Shown here piece by piece: positions 1 through 6,619 of a stretch of 11,155 bases of DNA (position 1 is its first letter; the number at the start of each line of letters is the position of its first letter). This DNA comes from Lichtheimia corymbifera B2541 (lineage: Eukaryota; Mucoromycota; Mucoromycetes; Mucorales; Lichtheimiaceae): positions 1 to 11,155 of the forward strand of contig JNEU01000974.1 in NCBI GenBank assembly GCA_000697475.1, read 5' to 3'. Both the position numbers and the translations under genes were made by a program. The notes beneath the pieces were generated by a model that did not search any database, was not told the origin of the DNA, and saw only the letters and a program-made list of their open reading frames with translations.

Positions 1-3000
1 GTGAGATTTTTCAAAGTCGGCCACAAGATCGGCTGCATTAACCAAATTTGACTCAGGTTCCCACGTTGCATCGTGCAAAGGGTAACCAACCCACTTGACA
101 AGGTATTGTTTCTTCTTTTGTCTTCCACGAATACGTACATTAAGGATGCGTTCAACTTCCCACTCGTTTTCATCATCATTATCCTTTGTAATAACTGGTG
201 GAGGCATCTCGGGTCGACGTGAAGGCTCATCCGGTTCTTGATAACGAGAGAGCACAGAAACATGAAACACGTTGTGAGCACGAATGGTGGAGGGGAGATC
301 AACCTTGTATGCAACGTCACCAATGCGTTGGGTAACCTTAAAAGGCCCATGCCTACGTGGCAAAATTTTCCGGCTTGGTGCGTTTGCATACACGTCAGGG
401 TTAATCACACTCAAGTCGACCAACACCAAATCGCCAATGTTGAATGACAACTCACGACGTCGTGTATCAGCGTATGTTTTCTGCCTTGACACCGCAGCTT
501 CCAATCGTTGGAGTGCCAACTTTTTCACGTTCTCAAGTTTAGAAACCAACACCGTTGCTGATTCAACTGAGGAAGACGTAGATTGGCGTACTGCAGTCAA
601 TAATGAGGAAGGTGAACGACCCAAATCGCATTCAAAAGGAGTCATTCCAATTGACGTATGCAACGAGTCGTTATACGTATGTTCGAGAACAGGTACCCAC
701 AAATCCCAATCGTTGGCGTCATAAGCAACATAGCAACGTAATAACTCTTCAATAGTACGATTCGTTCGTTCAGTTTGCCCGTCGCTTTGTGGATGACTTG
801 CTGAAGACATATGGCGTTCCGTACCCAACATTGAAGACACCGCGGCCCAAAAACGTGAGGTAAACTTGGGATCACGGTCAGAGACAATATTGGATGGGAG
901 ACCATGTTGACGATATATCTCGCGTAGAAACAAATGAGCAAAGTCTTCAGCCGTATCAGTCGTTTTGCATGGAGCAAAATGTGCACGTTTTGTGAATCGA
1001 TCAACAAAAGTGGCTATGGCATCGTGCCCGTTTTGCGTCATTGGTAAGTGCGTGATAAAATCTATCGAGATCGATTGCCAGCGTTCCGTAGCTAACTGTA
1101 ATGGTTGTAACAATCCTGCAGGTTTAGCATTCGATGCTTTGGTGCGTTGACAGGTGTCACACGTAGCGATATAGCGGCGAACAGTCTTATGCATCCCTGG
1201 CCAATAGTATGATCTTTGGATTCGTTCCATCGTTGTATCAATACCTCGGTGACCAGCTTCGGGTGAATCGTGATTCTCGTGAAGGATGCTAGTGAGCAAA
1301 TGCGACATGCGTGGTACAACAACTTGCTCGACACCGTTTGTCGCTTGACGAATAAGAAGACCATCATCCCCCTTCGAAAAAGTTGGATCGTCCTCAGTAC
1401 GTAAACTTTGAAGAATTTCTTTACAAAAGTCATCCTTATAATATAATCGTAGAATATCCGGAGCGAGAGATTTCCGAATGATTCTCAACGTGGTCGTATG
1501 CAATTCGAAGCTTGCATTTGGATGAGATGGCTCAACTGGTGGTCTTTTCGAAAGAGCATCAGCAGCGTGATTGCGTTCCCGAGGTATGTGATGTATATCG
1601 AATACAAAAGATTGGAACTCTTGAAGCCATCTAATTTGTCGTTTTGAAAGATTTGTGTTGGTCTTCAACGTAGCAAGAGATCGATTATCCGTATACACCG
1701 TGAAACGTAATCCATCCAAATGGTGACGCCATTCGTCAAGACAATATTTGATTGCCAACAATTCAAGCTCGTGTACAGGATAATTGTACTCTGCATCTTT
1801 CAACGACCGTGATGCATATGCAACAGGATGAAGAAGATCGTCATCTCCAGTTTGTGAGAGCACACCGCCAACAGCAACTGATGAAGCATCCGTATGTAAG
1901 TGAAAACGTTTTTCAGGGTCTGGCAATGCGAGGACTGGTGCTGAGCATAACCGCTGCTTTAGGATTTCGAATCCTTTGTGAGCATCATCACCCCAATGCC
2001 AAGTGACGTCCTTGCGCAAGAGGTAATTCAAAGGAGCAGCAGCTGTAGCAAAGTCACGAATGAACGCACGATAGTAATTTGCCAGTCCTAGAAACGATTG
2101 GATGTCTCGGACATTTTGAGGGATCGTCCACTCGGCAATCGCTTTGACTTTACGAGGATCTGCTTTTAAACCCTGATCGGTAACGATATGACCAAGAAAC
2201 TCGAGTTCTGACATACCGAATTGACATTTGGATTTTTTGGCATAGAGCTTATGCTCGGCAAGTCGCTCAAGAATGCACCGTACGTGTTTAACGTGATCGT
2301 CAACGTTTTTCGAATATACCAAAATGTCATCAAGGTAAACAACAACGAATTGATCTAAGTAATCGCGAAAAATATCATTCATCAATTGCATAAAAGTACC
2401 AGGTGCCGATGTCAAGCCAAATGGAAGCACGGTCCATTCCATCAAGCCGTAACGTGTAAGAAAAGCCGTTTTAGGTACGTCCTGCTCTTGTACACGAATC
2501 TGATGGTAGCCTGATCGTAAATCGAGTTTCGAAAACACCTTAGCACCTTGCAGTTGGTTGAACAGCTCGTCCTGCCGTGGCAAGGGATAACTATTCTTGA
2601 TAGTTATGCTGTTCAACGCTCTGTAATCAATGACCATTCGTAATGATCCGTCTTTTTTGGCGACAAAGAGTACCGGTGCACCATAAGGAGATGCTGATGG
2701 ACGAATCCAACCCTTCGAAAGTAAGTCGTCAAGAGTATGTTTCAACTCTTGTAATTCGCGAGTAGATAACCGATACATCTTTTTCTTTGGCGTAATAGAA
2801 CCTGGTTCGAGAGGGATAGCATGATCGACATGACGTTTTGGTGGAAGAGTGGCAGGTAAGTCATCAGGAAAAACGTGATCGTACTCGTTGATCATCGCTT
2901 CTAATCCTGGCACGTGTACTTCCTTACCATCAAATTCCAGCTTCTCGGTATGCAATACCACAAATCCCTCGGCTGTTGGATCCTTGAGCATATCATACGT

Positions 3001-3660
3001 TTGACCTCGTGACAACATATGAATCTCACGTGGTGAAGGAGGCGCTCTGATCTCATGTGTGCGCCAATCAATCACAGGATTCTCGTCAAACAACCAACTC
3101 TTACCAAGAACAATATCGTGTTTGTCACTCTCTATACCGGTGTATAGTCGTACCATCGATGAGAATTCACCCAGAGAAATTTCAACATCAATGTGGGCTG
3201 TGGAGTAACCAGCACTACCCGTGGCTGTCGTAATTGGTTGTGGTTGTGCATTCCTTTCGAAGGTGGCTTTATGTATAAGACCGGTACGTTCAAGAAATCT
3301 CATTGACACAAAGTCATGGGAAGCACCACTATCAATCATGAATATGGCTTCGTAACCATCGGCTAATCCTGTTTTACGAATTAAGATGTGGCGATTACCA
3401 ATATTGTCTTCTCCCACTGAAAAGGACGAAGCCTCAAGAGGAGTGGAAGAATCGAGAGCAACATTAGCATCATCAACGACATCAACAGCAGCAGAATTAG
3501 TGGCAGCAATATCAACATGATCAACAGCATTCGATACGTGAGACAGCAATTCATCGTGAACAACGTGTTTATTATCAACATCTATCGAAGACGAAGACAA
3601 ACGAGAAAAAGATAACGAGCTAGAGGGATCGTCCTCATGGTCAGCAATGCTGGGAGCCAT
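1..3660 (-). CDS. pol: Element A pol polyprotein: protease, reverse transcriptase, RNase H, integrase, chromodomain (C-terminus cut by window edge)
   Basis: This polyprotein makes the element's cDNA and integrates it. The frame is open for 1220 codons from the ATG at 3660 to the left edge. A Ser- and Asp-rich N-terminal spacer (about residues 1-90) precedes the aspartic protease, whose active site is D110-S-G (3325-3333). Reverse transcriptase follows with Y442-L-D-D (2326-2337). RNase H begins near the catalytic D591 in HTDASS (1888-1890), with later motifs YTDNRS and ADALSK. The integrase has an HHCC zinc-binding region (about 795-840, ending CDTC) and a catalytic triad of D867 (1060-1062), D928 (877-879) and E964 (769-771), with canonical D-35-E spacing. 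A chromodomain starts near W1167 and includes YLVKWVGY and TWEPESN. It is almost complete at the edge, so the stop should lie shortly to the left. The ATG overlaps the gag stop by one base and has purine at -3 and G at +4. It is probably also made as a Gag-Pol fusion by -1 frameshifting. Confidence 0.95.
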   Translation of the reverse strand, partial: MAPSIADHEDDPSSSLSFSRLSSSSIDVDNKHVVHDELLSHVSNAVDHVDIAATNSAAVDVVDDANVALDSSTPLEASSFSVGEDNIGNRHILIRKTGLADGYEAIFMIDSGASHDFVSMRFLERTGLIHKATFERNAQPQPITTATGSAGYSTAHIDVEISLGEFSSMVRLYTGIESDKHDIVLGKSWLFDENPVIDWRTHEIRAPPSPREIHMLSRGQTYDMLKDPTAEGFVVLHTEKLEFDGKEVHVPGLEAMINEYDHVFPDDLPATLPPKRHVDHAIPLEPGSITPKKKMYRLSTRELQELKHTLDDLLSKGWIRPSASPYGAPVLFVAKKDGSLRMVIDYRALNSITIKNSYPLPRQDELFNQLQGAKVFSKLDLRSGYHQIRVQEQDVPKTAFLTRYGLMEWTVLPFGLTSAPGTFMQLMNDIFRDYLDQFVVVYLDDILVYSKNVDDHVKHVRCILERLAEHKLYAKKSKCQFGMSELEFLGHIVTDQGLKADPRKVKAIAEWTIPQNVRDIQSFLGLANYYRAFIRDFATAAAPLNYLLRKDVTWHWGDDAHKGFEILKQRLCSAPVLALPDPEKRFHLHTDASSVAVGGVLSQTGDDDLLHPVAYASRSLKDAEYNYPVHELELLAIKYCLDEWRHHLDGLRFTVYTDNRSLATLKTNTNLSKRQIRWLQEFQSFVFDIHHIPRERNHAADALSKRPPVEPSHPNASFELHTTTLRIIRKSLAPDILRLYYKDDFCKEILQSLRTEDDPTFSKGDDGLLIRQATNGVEQVVVPRMSHLLTSILHENHDSPEAGHRGIDTTMERIQRSYYWPGMHKTVRRYIATCDTCQRTKASNAKPAGLLQPLQLATERWQSISIDFITHLPMTQNGHDAIATFVDRFTKRAHFAPCKTTDTAEDFAHLFLREIYRQHGLPSNIVSDRDPKFTSRFWAAVSSMLGTERHMSSASHPQSDGQTERTNRTIEELLRCYVAYDANDWDLWVPVLEHTYNDSLHTSIGMTPFECDLGRSPSSLLTAVRQSTSSSVESATVLVSKLENVKKLALQRLEAAVSRQKTYADTRRRELSFNIGDLVLVDLSVINPDVYANAPSRKILPRRHGPFKVTQRIGDVAYKVDLPSTIRAHNVFHVSVLSRYQEPDEPSRRPEMPPPVITKDNDDENEWEVERILNVRIRGRQKKKQYLVKWVGYPLHDATWEPESNLVNAADLVADFEKSH

Positions 3661-3681
3661 TACTGACCTTGTCCTTTTGGG
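3639..3681 (-). promoter_or_regulatory. Gag-pol recoding signal: slippery heptamer, spacer and hairpin
   Basis: Directly visible on the minus strand is CCCAAAA (3675-3681), in register with gag codons as C-CCA-AAA. This matches the X-XXY-YYZ rule for -1 ribosomal frameshifting. A 6-nt spacer (3669-3674) follows, then an 11-bp stem: GGUCAGUAAUG (3658-3668) pairs with CAUUGCUGACC (3639-3649) with a single U-G wobble and an 8-nt loop (3650-3657). A slip at the heptamer moves ribosomes into the pol frame, which is open from there through the pol ATG. Heptamer type, spacer length and stem all fit the known architecture of -1 frameshift sites; activity is inferred. The same stem holds the gag TAA and the pol ATG. 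I see no clear pseudoknot partner for the loop. Confidence 0.72.
3658..3662 (-). promoter_or_regulatory. TAATG stop-start overlap of gag and pol
   Basis: The gag stop TAA (3660-3662) and the pol ATG (3658-3660) share the A at 3660. Coupled termination-reinitiation at UAAUG is known for some eukaryotic retroelements, for example the silkworm non-LTR element SART1. The pol ATG has G at -3 and G at +4, a favourable initiation context. Whether this start is used, or pol is made only by frameshifting upstream, cannot be told from sequence. Confidence 0.6.
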
Positions 3682-5060
3682 GGCTGTTGGCGATCCTTGC
3701 CCTTGACGTTTTTCCCCTTATTGCGACGAGGAGGAGGACCAGGATAAATAGGACAATTCCTACCAATATGCCCAGGTTGTTGGCAACGGACACAAAGTTT
3801 ACGACTATAAATGTCGCGCCAACCGAGACGTGCTTCATCCACTTCCATAGCAGACGAAGAGTTGTGTGGAGCCCACTTGGAGTCAGCAGTGCCACCAGAA
3901 GAAGACGAAGCATATGGGTTCGACCCACTAGCATTGGCACGTTCCTTGCCGTATGTTGTATCGTACATACGAGCCGAGCTTTGCACCTCAGCCAAAGTAG
4001 TCTCCAACACATGCGGGTGGTGGTGTTCCACAAAGTTGCGTGCAGCGTCACACAAACCACGAACGAAAGCACGCCGAGCTTCAGCATCTGATAACGTTTC
4101 ATGTTGCCTGGCGTCAGACACACACGAAGTAAATGCTGCAATATAATCAGCAACAGACGATTTGCCTTGTGTACAGGCATCCAAAGCTCTCATAGCGAGC
4201 ACAGCAGCATTGGCGGGACGAAACGTGATATCCAGCCACGACGAGAAAGTTGCCCATGTTGATGGACGTGCTTGTGGCGCCATGTCGGTCCATTGAGTCA
4301 ACGCATGACCCTCAAAATACATGGCAGCAGTGTTCACCAACACTTTTTCCTTGATGGGTGTACCATCCGAAACGTGAGCTTGCTGATACATTTCCCAACG
4401 TATGCGCCATTGACGCAAATCGTCACCCTGGTTACCAGCAAAACGGTCCTTTGGCACAGGAACCTTGTGTGATGGTTGTCGAGTCGACGACGAGCCAGAT
4501 GACGAATCGTTCGCCATTGGTGTGGGGGCAGCAGCAGCAACATTGGCAGCATTGGCAGTGGTGGTGGCAGCATTGGCGGTAGCCATGGCATCGGCAACAT
4601 CGGAGCTGAGTCGTTGCAACCCCGATTCCGTTTGTTGGATCCATCCAGTGATATCACCTCGCAAACTACGAACAGCGTCACCAACACCATGGATCTGGTT
4701 TTCAATACCAGAACGAAACTCGACCAACGATGGCTCCAAACGGTTAAGACGGTTCGTCGTCTCACCACTCGAAAGCTCCAACTGCTCCAAACGAGAAAGA
4801 AGCTCATTGACATTACGAGTCAACTGCTCAACATTACGTGAAAGGTGAGCACGTTCTTCGTACTCTTTCACAAGGCGAGCATCCATTTGACGCAAATGGC
4901 TTGGGAGTTCATGTTGTGCATGAGACAACATGCCCTCCAAACGATCAAGGCGTTCCAAGATCGACTCACCATCATCGGGATGCTCAACCTCAATAGGATC
5001 GTCCTGGAGAGGATGGTGATCGGCACCATTGTTGTTACGGAGATTGTTGTTGCGAGACAT
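3660..5060 (-). CDS. gag: Element A Gag: nucleocapsid/capsid-like structural protein with CCHC zinc knuckle
   Basis: Gag builds the cytoplasmic virus-like particle and packages element RNA. The protein is 466 residues. Residues about 33-125 are heptad-rich and look like a coiled coil (LERLDRLEG, VNELLSRLEQLEL, TTNRLNRLEP). Residues about 158-185 are an Ala/Thr/Asn low-complexity linker. Residues about 200-370 resemble the retrotransposon Gag capsid domain (a QWRIRWEMY segment, then ALTQW and ADYIAAFTSCV). A CX2CX4HX4C zinc knuckle lies at 423-436 (3753-3794), followed by a basic tail rich in Lys, Arg and Gln. I chose the ATG at 5060 because it is the first in a long open frame, has A at -3, and lies downstream of the LTR and primer-binding site. 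The stop overlaps the pol ATG. The coiled coil may drive multimerisation, which is inference. Confidence 0.93.
   Translation of the reverse strand: MSRNNNLRNNNGADHHPLQDDPIEVEHPDDGESILERLDRLEGMLSHAQHELPSHLRQMDARLVKEYEERAHLSRNVEQLTRNVNELLSRLEQLELSSGETTNRLNRLEPSLVEFRSGIENQIHGVGDAVRSLRGDITGWIQQTESGLQRLSSDVADAMATANAATTTANAANVAAAAPTPMANDSSSGSSSTRQPSHKVPVPKDRFAGNQGDDLRQWRIRWEMYQQAHVSDGTPIKEKVLVNTAAMYFEGHALTQWTDMAPQARPSTWATFSSWLDITFRPANAAVLAMRALDACTQGKSSVADYIAAFTSCVSDARQHETLSDAEARRAFVRGLCDAARNFVEHHHPHVLETTLAEVQSSARMYDTTYGKERANASGSNPYASSSSGGTADSKWAPHNSSSAMEVDEARLGWRDIYSRKLCVRCQQPGHIGRNCPIYPGPPPRRNKGKNVKGKDRQQPPKGQGQ
4534..4588 (-). repeat. Low-complexity GCA/TTG-type repeat encoding the Ala/Thr/Asn linker of Gag
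   Basis: On the plus strand this segment repeats the unit gcattggc with GCA and GTG triplets several times. On the coding strand it gives a run of Ala with interspersed Thr, Asn and Val between the coiled coil and the capsid-like domain. Such triplet-rich tracts can vary in length between copies by slippage. Confidence 0.6.
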
Positions 5061-5138
5061 AGTGAAAAACTTTTTTTATCTACCGCAAGACAATGACAAG
5101 ATTAGATCGATATGAAACAAATGTAAGTCAGTGGGCTG

Positions 5139-5192
5139 ATGTGCCTCGACGATTGCGACAACTGACAACGATAACATTTGCACGAGGCACAT
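5139..5192 (-). repeat. Perfect 10-bp inverted repeat in element A leader
   Basis: ATGTGCCTCG at 5139-5148 is exactly complementary to CGAGGCACAT at 5183-5192. The 34-base spacer makes a plausible large hairpin in the element RNA. It lies about 80 bases upstream of the gag start and 190 bases downstream of the LTR. Its role is unknown. Confidence 0.6.
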
Positions 5193-5368
5193 TCGAGTGA
5201 TACAAGGTACAAGACCCTGAACACAACGATTGAAGGTAAGTGCTAGTGATCGTCACCAGCCATGCATCAAGCAACTCCAGCATGTATGTGATACCCTCGG
5301 ATCGCACACAATCATACAAGTAGAGGAAGCAATTCAATCGAGAAAATAAAAGGATGATAAATCGAACA

Positions 5369-5380
5369 CATCAGCTACCA
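5369..5380 (-). other. Element A primer-binding site, probably for initiator tRNA-Met
   Basis: Two bases inside the LTR end, the minus strand reads TGGTAGCTGATG. TGG pairs with the universal CCA end of tRNA, and TGGTAGC is the usual start of sites that match initiator tRNA-Met (A73, U72). The exact match must be checked against the host's tRNA genes. Position and TGG start are seen directly; the tRNA identity is inferred. Confidence 0.75.
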
Positions 5381-5382
5381 CA

Positions 5383-5628
5383 TGTAGCATTGCAGGTCCC
5401 ATAATCAATCGTTGATATATAAGGATAGCAAGCTACTAAATGGGATACATGAAGATCGTCTTACTTACAGTCAAGAGGTTTTGTTGATAAAAGACTAAGG
5501 ATGTCGGTCGTCGACCTTGCCTGTATTTATACACATACATCTAAACTACGCTAAAGCTATATCGTATCTAAGACATCGTTGTCTATAATCTCAGTGAAAC
5601 TAGCGTATCTTGTAGCTATAATGCTACA
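5383..5628 (-). repeat. Element A 5' LTR, 246 bp
   Basis: The LTR is bounded by perfect 9-bp terminal inverted repeats: on the minus strand it starts TGTAGCATT and ends AATGCTACA, keeping the TG...CA rule. The left end is followed by the primer-binding site, and the right end meets element B coding sequence. The first 18 bases of the LTR are themselves palindromic (TGTAGC at 5611-5616, GCTACA at 5623-5628, six-base spacer). The partner 3' LTR is outside the window. No AATAAA was seen on the coding strand. Confidence 0.85.
5524..5531 (-). promoter_or_regulatory. TATA box in element A LTR
   Basis: TATAAATA on the minus strand lies about 97 bases into the LTR. It is correctly oriented to start the genomic RNA some 25-35 bases downstream, near 5495, which would set the U3/R border. 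The start site itself is not visible. Confidence 0.6.
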
Positions 5629-5629
5629 C

Positions 5630-6619
5630 TACGCACCAGATGTGGACTGGAAGACGGATGTTTGTACCATTGTCATGGATGGCAAGAGATACAGGTTGGA
5701 GCCTGAGCGATACTTAGGTGACTCTGGTGTGCGTTACTTGTTATCACACAAACAAGTTGGAAAAGCCGTGCGGAAAAAGGATGTCGATGCCATGTACATG
5801 TTGCATTTGTTGGAGACGGACATTCAAGATAAGGATATCCCACCTATGATGAAGAAGTTGGTGGACGAGTATGAAGAAGTTTTTCGAGATGAATTACCTG
5901 GTTTACCACCTGTCAGGGATGTGGAGCACGTAATTGATACTGCCGATGCCAAACCCATTGCGAGACCACCGTTTAAGATGTCACCATTGGAGCTTGATGA
6001 GTTACGTCGTCAATTGGATGAGCTGTTCAAACTAGGATTGATCAAGCCCAGTGTATCTCCATGGGGGGCACCAGTGTTGTTTGTCAAGAAGAAGGATGGG
6101 ACGATGAGAATGTGTGTGGATTATCGGGCGTTGAACAAGGTGACCATAAGAAATCAGCATCCACTCCCAAGAATTGATGAATGCCTGGAGCGATTACAAG
6201 GAGCAGTGTACTTCACCAGTTTGGATCTCAAATCAGGGTATCATCAAATCCGCATCAAGGAGGAAGATATCCCTAAAACTGCATTCAATACGCGGTATGG
6301 GCAATTCTCTTTCCTGGTATTACCTTTTGGCCTATGCAACGCACCACCCACATTTCAAGGCCTTATGAATCGTGTACTTGGAGACTGCATCGACCATTTT
6401 GTGCTGGTATATTTGGATGACATATTGATATACAGCAAAACCATGGATGATCATATGCGGCATGTAAGGATGGTGCTTGACAAGTTGCGAAATGCAAGGC
6501 TATATGCGAATATGTCCAAGTGTCATTTTGGCAAGAAGGAGGTTGAGTTTTTGGGCTTCCGGGTCAGTGGTGAAGGAATACGACCAGCTGAAGGCTATAT
6601 TGGATTGGAAGGCACCTAG
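5630..6619 (+). pseudogene. pol: Element B pol, first part: protease-RT linker and reverse transcriptase, broken
   Basis: The genuine element B reading starts at the Tyr codon 5630 (YAPDVDW), directly after element A's LTR. Upstream in-frame codons belong to the LTR. The linker [15 protein letters not shown] is the usual lead-in to Ty3/gypsy reverse transcriptase. RT motifs follow in order: [42 protein letters not shown], then the catalytic Y-L-D-D (6410-6421) and EFLGFRVS. Homology ends around 6590, and the last nine or so residues before the TAG (6617-6619) are out of frame. The remainder of pol continues in another frame. The catalytic RT residues are intact, so this fragment decayed after mobilisation. 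It could not be expressed as a full polyprotein. Confidence 0.93.

Larger units (their letters stand above)
5061..5382 (-). other. Element A leader (untranslated region between LTR and gag), with a stem-loop
   Basis: These 322 bases separate the 5' LTR from gag and carry no convincing gene. A minus-strand frame at 5128-5337 begins only at TTG and has no recognisable domain. A perfect 10-bp inverted repeat (5139-5148 with 5183-5192, 34-base loop) could fold in the genomic RNA. Leaders of LTR elements hold packaging and dimerisation signals, so this stem is a candidate, which is inference. An A7 run (5071-5077 by complement) lies just ahead of the gag ATG. Confidence 0.7.
1..5628 (-). mobile_element. 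Element A: Ty3/gypsy chromovirus LTR retrotransposon, apparently intact, left end outside window
   Basis: This is a minus-strand LTR retrotransposon with the order 5' LTR, primer-binding site, leader, gag, protease-RT-RNase H-integrase-chromodomain. RT and RNase H preceding integrase places it in Ty3/gypsy rather than Ty1/copia, and the chromodomain after integrase marks it as a chromovirus. Both gag and pol are open without internal stops through 1687 visible codons. The protease DSG, RT YLDD, RNase H Asp and integrase D-D-35-E are all present, so this is the youngest-looking element in the window. It sits inside the pol gene of element B: its right end, at the CA of the LTR terminal repeat, abuts a Tyr codon of B at 5630. 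The 3' LTR and any target-site duplication lie left of the window. The duplication would be expected to repeat the bases starting at 5629 (ctacg if 5 bp). Confidence 0.93.

Noticed and set aside
284..724. 146-codon plus-strand frame
   Set aside because: It is antisense to the integrase C-terminal region of element A pol and encodes no recognisable domain.
3669..4848. Several plus-strand frames of 66-140 codons and minus-strand alternate frames over gag
   Set aside because: All are shadows of the Ala-rich, GC-biased gag gene and have no family features.
5235..5241. GGTAAGT splice-donor-like sequence on the plus strand
   Set aside because: It lies on the strand opposite to element A's transcript and no gene on the plus strand uses it.
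5128..5337. 69-codon minus-strand frame in the element A leader
   Set aside because: It starts at TTG, has no domain, and overlaps the predicted leader hairpin.
5416..5423. TATATAAG on the plus strand of element A's LTR as an antisense promoter
   Set aside because: A short AT-rich match only, with no other support.
5579..5629. In-frame extension of element B pol into element A's LTR
   Set aside because: It starts at TTG inside the LTR; homology to pol begins only at the Tyr codon 5630.
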